From an uncultured Alphaproteobacteria bacterium (GTDB lineage: Bacteria > Pseudomonadota > Alphaproteobacteria > Rhizobiales > Hyphomicrobiaceae), in NCBI GenBank assembly GCA_937950105.1, contig CALFEM010000477.1, forward strand, positions 1 to 5,174: a stretch of 5,174 nt of DNA, read 5' to 3'. This document shows positions 1-5,160 of the stretch, piece by piece. The position numbers and the translations under genes are program-made. Under the pieces are notes generated by a model. That model searched no databases. It was not told the origin of the DNA and worked only from the letters and a program-made list of their open reading frames with translations. Each line of letters starts with the position of its first letter. Positions within the stretch are counted from its first letter, which is position 1.

Positions 1-143
1 CGCTCGGCGCTTCATCGAGAACGTGAATCGCTCCCTCAGGAAGGGTGCGATCGTTCGAGATGGCAGCGCTCGGCGCTTCATCGAGAACGTGAATCGCTCC
101 CTCAGGAAGGGTGCGATCGTTGGGAATCGCAGCGCTTAGCGCT
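1..143. repeat. 66-bp direct tandem repeat, at least two copies
   Basis: Positions 1-55 and 67-121 are identical over 55 bases. The linkers 56-66 and 122-132 match at 7 of 11 positions, and a third copy begins at 133 (9 of the first 11 bases match) before the similarity is lost near 143. The period is 66 bp, exactly 22 codons, so every frame is kept from copy to copy. Three frames are open: plus frame 2 (stop TAG at 137-139), plus frame 1 (stop TGA at 211-213) and one minus frame open from 178 to the left edge. Plus frame 2 has the best third-position GC and reads as units containing RRFIENVNRSLRKGAIV, so it could be the C-terminus of a gene entering from the left. That is unproven, and I do not recognise the peptide. 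Confidence 0.9.
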
Positions 144-149
144 GCCCTT

Positions 150-180
150 GAGCCGGGCGAAACGAACGAAGCCCCGGCTC
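150..180. terminator. GC-rich hairpin downstream of the DUF2853 gene
   Basis: The arms GAGCCGGGC (150-158) and GCCCCGGCTC (171-180) pair over nine bases with one bulged base and a 12-nt loop. The hairpin lies 41-71 bases after the stop codon of the minus-strand DUF2853 gene. If the plus frame ending at 139 is a gene, it would also lie just past that stop, as a shared terminator between convergent genes would. No T-run follows on either strand, so an intrinsic terminator is only a possibility. A second perfect hairpin, GCAGCGC-TTA-GCGCTGC, sits at 129-145. Confidence 0.4.
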
Positions 181-220
181 ATGGCCAGGGCTTCGCTCGC
201 ATTCCGATGCTGATAGTCGA

Positions 221-538
221 TCAGAGCGTACCGAGCTTGCCGTACTTTTCGGCCAGCAGGTAATAGAACGTCACGCGCTGCTTGTTCTTGTCGGCCTTCA
301 TCTTTTCGCACACCTCCTTGATGGCGGCATCGAGGGCCTTGTCGTCGTCGGTGAGCTTCAGCTTCTTCTTCAGCCAGCTGTCGCGCACGCGCTCCAGTTC
401 GTCCTTGCTCGAGCACGAGACGGCGGATGCATCCTTGCTCTTCAGCGCGATGCCGAGATGCTTGACGATGCCGGCGACGGCTTTCTCGTCGGCGGCGGCG
501 GCATAGCGTTTCACGTCGGTGATATACTCGGTGCTCAT
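221..538 (-). CDS. DUF2853 family protein, 105 aa
   Basis: This is a small, charged, soluble protein with no signal peptide or membrane segment, so it is expected in the cytoplasm. I recognise it as DUF2853 from memory of the family: the N-terminal YITDVKRY, the central AVAGIVKHLGIAL, the region VSCSSKDELERVRD, and the C-terminal RVTFYYLLAEKYGKL. The length is normal for the family. It looks all-alpha, with a lysine-rich middle (LKKKLKL, residues 56-62) and two cysteines (42 and 77). The biochemical function of the family is unknown to me. The ATG at 538 is chosen because GGGAGGA (545-551 on the plus strand as its complement) sits six bases upstream; the upstream reading-frame extension to 718 is arginine- and proline-rich and not conserved-looking. 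It is probably transcribed alone, since 205 bp separate it from the next gene upstream. Confidence 0.93.
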   Translation of the reverse strand: MSTEYITDVKRYAAAADEKAVAGIVKHLGIALKSKDASAVSCSSKDELERVRDSWLKKKLKLTDDDKALDAAIKEVCEKMKADKNKQRVTFYYLLAEKYGKLGTL

Positions 539-743
539 GGCGGGTCCTCCCGGTGCTGGAGCCGAATATCTCCGGGTGGGCAGTGTGCGCCACTCGGGTT
601 GCGATGACGGCGGAACGATAACGCGCCGCGACGACCTGTGATAGCCCCGAGTCGGCAGGCGATTAAGAGCTGGGTGGAGAGTGCAGTTGTCGCTTGTGTG
701 CCGCAATGTCACGGCCACACCGGCGGCACCCGTAGTCGGGCGA
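539..743. other. Intergenic region between the DctP-like and DUF2853 genes
   Basis: This 205-bp gap must hold the 3' end of the DctP-like transcript and the promoter of the DUF2853 gene. The inverted words ACTCGGG (592-598) and CCCGAGT (646-652) are 47 bases apart, and a 4-bp hairpin CCCG-TAGT-CGGG (729-740) lies just after the DctP-like stop. I see no clear intrinsic terminator and no confident -35/-10 pair. Confidence 0.5.
545..551 (-). promoter_or_regulatory. Ribosome binding site of the DUF2853 gene
   Basis: On the minus strand this reads GGGAGGA, a near-perfect Shine-Dalgarno sequence with six bases before the ATG at 538. It settles the start of the 105-residue protein over the longer in-frame extension. 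Confidence 0.85.
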
Positions 744-1871
744 TCAGGCGACGGGAAAGACGTCCGTCAGGGTGGCGCGGCGGAAAGCCATATAGCTCGC
801 GTCGATGCGACGCGTGATGGCGGCATTTGCGGCCGCCTCGGCGACGACGGTGGCCGCCAGCGTGCGCACGGCCGGCCCGACATCCGCTGCGAGCGGCCGC
901 AGCGATGGCAGCAGGCCGGGCGAGGCCGCCCAGACCATCGCCGCCATGACACGGTCGGCGGCATGGTCGGCGTGCGCCACCGCCAGCGCTTCCGCCGCGA
1001 TGCCTTCGAGCAGGGCGCGGTCGCCGGCCGTCATGGTGTCCCAAAGCGCGCGGCGGACGTGCAGCGCGATGGTTTGGCCGTGATTTGCGAACGGGCTGGC
1101 GTAGCCATAGGGCGCGGCGCCAGCGAAGCGCTGTCGCGTCGCCACGCTGGCATCGGGCGTCTCGGCGATGTCGATGGCGCCGGTCGCGAGCGCATCGACA
1201 GGTTCCGATCCCGTCATTCGCGCAACGGTGCCGAGGGCGTCGGCGACCATGGCTCCGGCCGCGCTCAGCGCAACCGCACGGCCTCCGAGGTCGGCGGTCG
1301 TTTCGATCGGTGTGCGAGACCAGAGCGTCGGGGCCGCCCCGGTACAACCGGCGAGCAGCGGCTTGGCACCGATCTCGCCCATCAGTTCGTCCCAGAGTTC
1401 CTGACCGCCGCCGGCCCTCAGCCAACCGTCGAGCGCAGCGGCGTCCATGCCGATGCCGCCCGGAAGCCCTGCGAAGTAGGCGTCGTCCGGCCGGCGGACC
1501 GGGACTTCTGAAGCGAGGTCGAGACTCAGGTCCGCATGACCGGACGCGACCGCCACCAGCGAGCTGGCGCGGGGCCGATCAGCGGCTGTATCCGGTGCGG
1601 CGCGTTCTAGGTGCCAACGGCCATCCGCTGCTGTCGCGAGGCGATGCGCGAGACGCCGGGCCTGATCGCCCGCCGAGCCCCTGGCGTCGAGCAGCGGCGA
1701 ATGCAGCCGCAGCGTGCGCAAGCCGGCATGGATCGAGGGCGTATCGAGTGCGGCGCGCGCGGGCTCGGCGGCTTGTGCGTGCGTGGCCGCGGTGACGCTG
1801 GCCGCAAGCACGGTCGCCGGTGCGGCGATGGCGGCGGCACCGGTCGTCTTCAGGAACTCGCGGCGCTGCAT
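744..1871 (-). CDS. TRAP-type (DctP-like) periplasmic binding protein, Tat-exported, 375 aa
   Basis: Probable extracytoplasmic solute-binding protein of a tripartite ATP-independent periplasmic (TRAP) system, the soluble receptor that delivers a small carboxylate-like solute to a DctQM permease. The N-terminus has a twin-arginine signal, RREFLK at residues 3-8, followed by an alanine-rich hydrophobic stretch and a likely cleavage near AQA-AEP (33-35). Family-like parts are the LRLHSPL strand (54-60), the helix around WLRAGGGQELWDELMGE (150-166), TLWSRTPIETTADLGGRAV (182-200) and PVDALATGAIDIAE (224-237). The serine-arginine at 185-186 sits where DctP proteins carry their carboxylate-binding arginine region. 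The usual EW-x-G-P-YDD segment of 2-oxoacid-binding relatives is not visible; here the sequence is AETPDASVATRQ. No DctQ or DctM gene is in the window, so it is an orphan here. The ligand is unknown. The start at 1871 has GGAGGG six bases upstream. Confidence 0.82.
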   Translation of the reverse strand: MQRREFLKTTGAAAIAAPATVLAASVTAATHAQAAEPARAALDTPSIHAGLRTLRLHSPLLDARGSAGDQARRLAHRLATAADGRWHLERAAPDTAADRPRASSLVAVASGHADLSLDLASEVPVRRPDDAYFAGLPGGIGMDAAALDGWLRAGGGQELWDELMGEIGAKPLLAGCTGAAPTLWSRTPIETTADLGGRAVALSAAGAMVADALGTVARMTGSEPVDALATGAIDIAETPDASVATRQRFAGAAPYGYASPFANHGQTIALHVRRALWDTMTAGDRALLEGIAAEALAVAHADHAADRVMAAMVWAASPGLLPSLRPLAADVGPAVRTLAATVVAEAAANAAITRRIDASYMAFRRATLTDVFPVA

Positions 1872-1877
1872 GACGTG

Positions 1878-1883
1878 CCCTCC
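1878..1883 (-). promoter_or_regulatory. Ribosome binding site of the DctP-like gene
   Basis: On the minus strand this reads GGAGGG, six bases before the ATG at 1871. It favours that start, placing the twin-arginine motif at residues 3-4, over the in-frame ATG at 1895. Confidence 0.82.
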
Positions 1884-1901
1884 ACGCGGGGTCATCCCTA
1901 A

Positions 1902-1958
1902 AGCATCTCCGATTGCACGGAATCGCCTTCGGCGATTCAGCGGCCGGATAAAGATGCT
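1902..1958. repeat. Intergenic palindrome 1, upstream of the DctP-like gene
   Basis: The outer arms AGCATCTCCG (1902-1911) and CGGA-TAA-AGATGCT (1945-1958) pair with a three-base bulge. Inside them is a perfect 8-bp hairpin GAATCGCC-TTC-GGCGATTC (1920-1938). The element ends 31 bases before the DctP-like start, so it lies in that gene's promoter or leader. Its nested architecture and its closeness to a second palindrome resemble the dispersed intergenic palindromes of Rhizobiales (RIME- or RPE-like); that family assignment is my inference. Confidence 0.7.
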
Positions 1959-1976
1959 CTAGCAGCTTGGAACCAG

Positions 1977-2032
1977 AGCGCTTGCATCCGATCAGTGAAC
2001 CGCAACGCGGTTCCGTCTGATCGGATAGCGCT
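1977..2032. repeat. Intergenic palindrome 2, downstream of the thioredoxin-like gene
   Basis: Perfect 10-bp arms ATCCGATCAG (1986-1995) and CTGATCGGAT (2017-2026) enclose a perfect 7-bp hairpin GAACCGC-AAC-GCGGTTC (1997-2013). The whole is flanked on both sides by AGCGCT (1977-1982 and 2027-2032). It starts 62 bases beyond the stop of the thioredoxin-like gene, so it may stop transcription or protect the 3' end of that message. No T-run follows it. It probably belongs to the same repeat class as palindrome 1, from which it is 18 bases away. Confidence 0.75.
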
Positions 2033-2094
2033 CGGGCTGCCGCGTATCAAAGCGCAACGGCCGGGATGTGACAACGCCTCGGGGGAGAGCGCAG

Positions 2095-2532
2095 CTATTC
2101 CACCTGCGCAAGCAGGTGGCTCACCGCATGAAAGAAGTTCTCCGGCCCGACGTAACCGGGAATGCGGCCGATCTCGCGGTTGTTGTGCAGCAGGACGGCG
2201 GTCGGCACCGTGTCGATGGCACCGTCGAGGCCGAGCGCGGCGACGGCGGCGTCCTCGTTGAGGTCGAGAAAGCGCAGCGGAATGTCGCTGGCGCGTGGCG
2301 ACGCGGTGTAGGCGGGCAGCACGTGGCGGCGGAACAGGTTGCAGTAGATGCAGCCGGGCGCCTCGAACACGACGATCTGCAAGGCCCCGGCCGGCATGGC
2401 GGAAGCCGGCTCCGCGGGCAGGATCGGCTCCGGTGCCGCATGCGCTGGGCGCAACAGCATATGGGACAGGGGCGCGACGAGTGCCGCGGCGAGCAACTGC
2501 AGCAAGGTGCGTTTGGTGAACAGCGACGGCAT
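2095..2532 (-). CDS. Periplasmic thioredoxin-fold protein, SoxS-like, 145 aa
   Basis: Probable exported thiol-disulfide protein. A signal peptide is clear: basic KR at 7-8, a hydrophobic core (9-27) and an AHA-A cleavage site at 31-33. The mature part has the thioredoxin-like strand LQIVVFEAPG (51-60), the redox motif CIYC (61-64), the strand PLRFLDLNED (85-94), a cis-proline site TVPT (108-111), then AVLLHNNREIGRIPGYVGPENFF (112-134). The ending GY-x-G-x-(E)-x-FF and the small size match SoxS-type proteins known from sulfur-oxidation clusters, but no sox gene is in this window. It follows the metal permease gene by 82 bp on the same strand and probably shares its transcript. The ATG at 2532 is preferred to an in-frame TTG at 2577 because it starts directly at the signal peptide; neither has a good ribosome binding site. 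The partner is unknown. Confidence 0.85.
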   Translation of the reverse strand: MPSLFTKRTLLQLLAAALVAPLSHMLLRPAHAAPEPILPAEPASAMPAGALQIVVFEAPGCIYCNLFRRHVLPAYTASPRASDIPLRFLDLNEDAAVAALGLDGAIDTVPTAVLLHNNREIGRIPGYVGPENFFHAVSHLLAQVE

Positions 2533-2551
2533 CAGCAACCCGGTGTCGAAA

Positions 2552-2576
2552 TGAAACGGTCGTGGTTGCCGTTTCA
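2552..2576. repeat. Perfect 8-bp hairpin between the permease and thioredoxin-like genes
   Basis: TGAAACGG (2552-2559) and CCGTTTCA (2569-2576) form a perfect stem with a nine-base loop. It lies 20-44 bases upstream of the ATG at 2532, in the 82-bp gap after the permease stop. On the minus strand a short TTTC follows. It could lower or uncouple expression of the thioredoxin-like gene, act as an RNA-processing site, or be an operator; the sequence does not decide. Confidence 0.55.
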
Positions 2577-2614
2577 AATCCGATGCCGAAATCGCGATGG
2601 TGCGGTCCGCCGCC

Positions 2615-4018
2615 TCAGAAGGGCGCCTGCGGTTGCAGCGAGGCTAAGAAGAACGCCGCGCCGAGCGACATGACGAGCAGCGCTCCGGCGAACCCGGCGG
2701 CACGCTCGATCCGCCAGCCCCAGCGGCTCGCCTCGCCGCCGGCGAGACGCTTGGCCAGTTCCCGCGAGCCGACCGCGAGAGCTGCGAGCGCCGAAACGGT
2801 GATGGCCGTGCCGACGGCCATGGCGAAGGTCGACAGGACGCCGGCCCACAGCATGCCCTGGCTCAGCGCGAACAACAGTACGAGGATGGCACCGGTACAC
2901 GGACGGATCCCGACCGAGAAGGCGATCGCCAACGCCTTCGACCAGGTCAGGTCGCCGTCGAGCTGATCCGGCGCCGGCATGTGCGCGTGGCCGCAGCACG
3001 CGCTGTGAGCGTGGCCATCATGCTCGTGGCCCGGTTCGTGCGCGTGCGTGCAAGTGGACGTCGCTACCGGAACCGCGGGCGCCACTGACGGGACGCTGGT
3101 AGTGGTCGATAGCACCGATGCGCGAGCGGCAAGCGTCGTGGCACTCGCGACGGTGACGCGCCGGATCAGCGCGACATCGCCGTCGCGGGCGTGAGAATGC
3201 TCATGACCGTGTGTGTGCCCGTGTCCGTGTGCATGATCGTGGCCGCAGCCGCAGGCGCCATGCGCCTGGTCGTGGCGATGATCGTGGCGACGATCGAGGT
3301 CGAGCTGCACCGCCTGCGCCGCCGCTTCCGCCGCCCGTCGCCGTGCGCGCTCCGCGAGCACGGCCTTCACCTGTCCGTAGAGCAACCACGCGCCGACCAG
3401 TGCCACCAGGGCCCAGCTCAGTGTTTCGATCCAGCGCTCCGTCGCCTTGATGGTCATGCCGGTGGCGTTGAGCAGCAGCGCCAGCACCGCGACGAGTACG
3501 AGCGCGGAGAGCCCCTGCACGCCCGCGGCGAGGAACGACAGGAAGATGCCGCGCCGGACGGTGCGCTCGTTGGCGAGCACATAGGACGAGATCACCGCCT
3601 TGCCGTGGCCAGGGCCGGCGGCATGGAACACACCGTAGAGAAAGCTCACCGTGATGAGCGCCATGGCGGCCGCGAACGGATCGCGTGTCTTCAGGTCGCG
3701 CACGGCGCCGGCGAGCGACTGATGCAGACGCTGCTGCGTCGCCTGCATCCAGATCCACAGCGCCGTCAGCGGGCCACCGGAACTGGCGGACGGCATCGGC
3801 GACGCTTCCGGTTTTCGGGCGAAGAAGCCGCGCTTGTCGCCTTGGGTGTCGCGACCGGCTTCGGGCTGCTGCGCGTCGGTCCCGCTCACGCCCGCAGCAC
3901 CAGCCGTCACCGGCGTCGCCTGCTGCGCGAAAGCCGGCGAGCCGCCCGCCGATACGACCGCGACGACCGCGGCAATCGCCGCAAACATCAACCTGGTGAG
4001 GCGGCGGCACATTAGCAT
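2615..4018 (-). CDS. NicO/ZevB-type metal permease with split histidine-rich loop, 467 aa
   Basis: Inner-membrane permease of the NicO (RcnA/ZevB) family, moving a divalent metal such as zinc, nickel or cobalt. A signal-like segment ends near PAFA-QQ (29-33), followed by a periplasmic stretch. Six membrane segments lie near 114-135, 157-184, 198-216, 361-386, 391-415 and 440-460. Family motifs are FHAAGPGHGKAV (131-142), with histidines in the first segment, and FSVGIRPCTGAI (367-378) in the fourth. The positive-inside rule puts the long 217-360 loop in the cytoplasm. It contains 13 histidines at 245-276 plus CGC at 256-258, then a Ser/Thr/Val/Ala-rich linker, then 8 histidines at 325-346 plus Cys 323, 341 and 342. 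The ATG at 4018 overlaps the upstream stop as TGATG; a GTG at 4021 and an ATG at 4012 are alternatives. Pairing with a DUF1007 gene favours ZevB-like zinc import, but substrate and direction are not proven. Confidence 0.92.
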   Translation of the reverse strand: MLMCRRLTRLMFAAIAAVVAVVSAGGSPAFAQQATPVTAGAAGVSGTDAQQPEAGRDTQGDKRGFFARKPEASPMPSASSGGPLTALWIWMQATQQRLHQSLAGAVRDLKTRDPFAAAMALITVSFLYGVFHAAGPGHGKAVISSYVLANERTVRRGIFLSFLAAGVQGLSALVLVAVLALLLNATGMTIKATERWIETLSWALVALVGAWLLYGQVKAVLAERARRRAAEAAAQAVQLDLDRRHDHRHDQAHGACGCGHDHAHGHGHTHGHEHSHARDGDVALIRRVTVASATTLAARASVLSTTTSVPSVAPAVPVATSTCTHAHEPGHEHDGHAHSACCGHAHMPAPDQLDGDLTWSKALAIAFSVGIRPCTGAILVLLFALSQGMLWAGVLSTFAMAVGTAITVSALAALAVGSRELAKRLAGGEASRWGWRIERAAGFAGALLVMSLGAAFFLASLQPQAPF

Positions 4019-4710
4019 CACGACTTCGGACAGCTGACGTTGATGGACTTGGCGACGGCCGCGCCGAGATCGGTGCCGACGCTGCCGCCGGGGCCGACCT
4101 GCAGGGCGTCGCCGAGCTTCTTCGCCAGTTCCTCGTCCTCCTTCGGCACGGCGACGGTCGCGGTGCAGCCGCTCGGCGCCGCTTCCGATAGCTTCACCGT
4201 GGCGTCCTTGGCGAGATCGAAGGCGATGAAGAAACTCGGATCATAGACGGCAAAGCTCAGGCCCTCGGCCTCGGCGAGCACCGGGTTCTGCAGGGGCGTC
4301 GTCAGGTGCAGGGACAGCTTGCCGTCGGTGTATTCGAGCCAATAATCCTTCGGCTGCGCGAAAGCGATGGCGCCGCTGCCGAGCTTGGCGAACGTGAAGT
4401 AGTCGAACTCCTTGAGACCGTCGATGTTGACCTGCGCGAGTTCGGCCAGCTCGGTGCGATCATAGGTGCCGTCGTTGTTGGTATCGAGGCCCTGGATGGC
4501 CATGGTCGTGTACATCTCGTCGAAGGTCCATTTGTGCTCGAGGCCGGTGACCGTCCCCTTGTCGTAGAGCACCTTGGCTTCGACCGTGACCCACACGTGC
4601 GGGTGCGCCGCCGACGGCGAGATCGCTGCGAGCGTTGCGAGAGTCGCGGCCGTGACGGCCAGCAGCTGTCGGCGGTTGCGCGCGCGGGAATTGGTCTCGG
4701 GCAGGGCCAT
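4018..4710 (-). CDS. DUF1007 (ZevA-like) periplasmic metal-binding protein, 230 aa
   Basis: Probable periplasmic partner of the permease encoded immediately downstream. A signal peptide has a basic start (RNRR, 11-14), a hydrophobic core (15-30) and likely cleavage after SAA at 35, leaving a mature protein that begins with the family hallmark HPHVWV (36-41). Other family features are WTFDEMYTTM (61-70) and VYDPSFFIAFDLA (155-167). Residues 76-87, DTNNDGTYDRTE, fit the 12-residue EF-hand calcium loop exactly. The mature protein has only two cysteines, 182 and 227, a possible disulfide. DUF1007 with a NicO permease is the arrangement of Haemophilus ZevAB, reported for zinc uptake; that function is inferred here. 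The ATG at 4710 gives a clean signal peptide and has a weak GGACGA seven bases upstream; extending to 4902 would add 64 residues that bury it. The stop overlaps the permease start, so translation is coupled. Confidence 0.9.
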   Translation of the reverse strand: MALPETNSRARNRRQLLAVTAATLATLAAISPSAAHPHVWVTVEAKVLYDKGTVTGLEHKWTFDEMYTTMAIQGLDTNNDGTYDRTELAELAQVNIDGLKEFDYFTFAKLGSGAIAFAQPKDYWLEYTDGKLSLHLTTPLQNPVLAEAEGLSFAVYDPSFFIAFDLAKDATVKLSEAAPSGCTATVAVPKEDEELAKKLGDALQVGPGGSVGTDLGAAVAKSINVSCPKS

Positions 4711-4730
4711 GGGCAAATCGTCCGTCGCTG

Positions 4731-4745
4731 GACCGCAGGGCGGTC
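4731..4745. repeat. Small perfect hairpin just upstream of the DUF1007 gene
   Basis: GACCGC-AGG-GCGGTC is a 6-bp perfect stem with a three-base loop, 21 bases before the DUF1007 start. If it is in the leader RNA it could affect translation, but such short GC hairpins are also common by chance here. Confidence 0.4.
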
Positions 4746-4789
4746 TTGGGTACCATCGGTCTGGCAGATGTGGTCGCGCCCGGCTCGCC

Positions 4790-4831
4790 GGCAAGATGGG
4801 CCGCCAAGCTGGGACCGGCAAGATGGGGCCC
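4790..4831. repeat. Three imperfect 14-bp tandem repeats
   Basis: The units are GGCAAGATGGGCC (4790-4802), GCCAAGCTGGGACC (4803-4816) and GGCAAGATGGGGCCC (4817-4831). They differ by a few bases and by 13-15 bp length. They lie 80-121 bases upstream of the DUF1007 start and could be a slippage product or a set of protein-binding sites. Confidence 0.7.
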
Positions 4832-5051
4832 GCGACTCGCATCGTTGGAGCCTCAGAATAGAGCAGGAGCGTGGCCGCCGCTGCTGCATCGTGCCGCGGC
4901 AAATGCGAGGGGACCGCCTGCGTGCCGCAGGACTTTCCCGCCGGCCAACGCTTTCGGCCACGTGCTCAGTTCGTTGCCCGGCCATGGTAGCCGGTCGATC
5001 GAAGCCTGGCGCGACGAGCGACAGCGACGTCTGGACGTGCTGATCGGCATC

Positions 5052-5097
5052 TTGAGACACGGCGACACTGGGAATTGAGGCACGGTGACACGGGGAA
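5052..5097. repeat. Two 23-bp tandem repeats, possible insertion-sequence end
   Basis: TTGAGACACGGCGACACTGG plus GAA (5052-5074) is followed directly by TTGAGGCACGGTGACACGGG plus GAA (5075-5097), with 3 mismatches in 23. Read on the minus strand, each copy has the shape TGTC-x-CCGTG-x-CTCAA, which resembles the multiple terminal repeats at the ends of IS21-family elements. No istA or istB coding remnant can be recognised, so this would be a solo or decayed end at most. Confidence 0.65.
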
Positions 5098-5111
5098 CGT
5101 GCGCAACGACA

Positions 5112-5160
5112 CCTTGCTGCTATTACTCGGATGTTATAACAACCAGAACTCAATCGAGGA
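5112..5160 (+). promoter_or_regulatory. Promoter, palindromic operator candidate and RBS for the gene at 5170
   Basis: A good -10 box TATAAC lies at 5135-5140. Possible -35 words at 5112-5119 (CCTTGC or TTGCTG) are 15-17 bases upstream and only partly match consensus. A perfect 10-bp palindrome TGTTATAACA (5132-5141) covers the -10 box, where a repressor would act. The ribosome binding site CGAGGA (5155-5160) is nine bases before the ATG. TGTTATA and TATAACA are the half-site words of Zur boxes, but here they overlap instead of being spaced by one base, so the regulator is uncertain. Confidence 0.55.

Noticed and set aside
1..143. CRISPR array
   Set aside because: The copies are 55 identical bases with only an 11-base, partly conserved linker, too few and with no spacer of normal length.
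681..1795. Long plus-strand frames opposite the DctP-like gene (681-1511 and 1085-1795)
   Set aside because: They are arginine-rich antisense shadows of a gene with a clear Tat signal and ribosome binding site; high GC keeps opposite frames open.
2533..2577. TTG start at 2577 for the thioredoxin-like protein
   Set aside because: A rare start codon with no ribosome binding site, and it overlaps the hairpin; the ATG at 2532 begins right at the signal peptide. Not fully excluded.
3191..4015. 274-codon plus-strand frame opposite the permease
   Set aside because: It lies wholly antisense to a well-supported membrane protein, with composition typical of a reverse-strand shadow.
4711..4902. N-terminal extension of the DUF1007 protein to an ATG at 4902
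   Set aside because: It would bury a clean signal peptide behind 64 low-complexity residues translated from the short DNA repeats.
4306..5043. 245-codon plus-strand frame spanning the DUF1007 gene and the upstream gap
   Set aside because: It overlaps a solid gene, has no recognisable domain and no ribosome binding site.
4853..5083. 76-codon minus-strand frame as a small gene
   Set aside because: No ribosome binding site or recognised motif, and it runs through the tandem repeats; a parallel frame is equally open.
5127..5146. A canonical Zur box with half-sites spaced by one base
   Set aside because: Testing both placements around TGTTATA and TATAACA, the expected second half-site matches at no more than one of seven positions.
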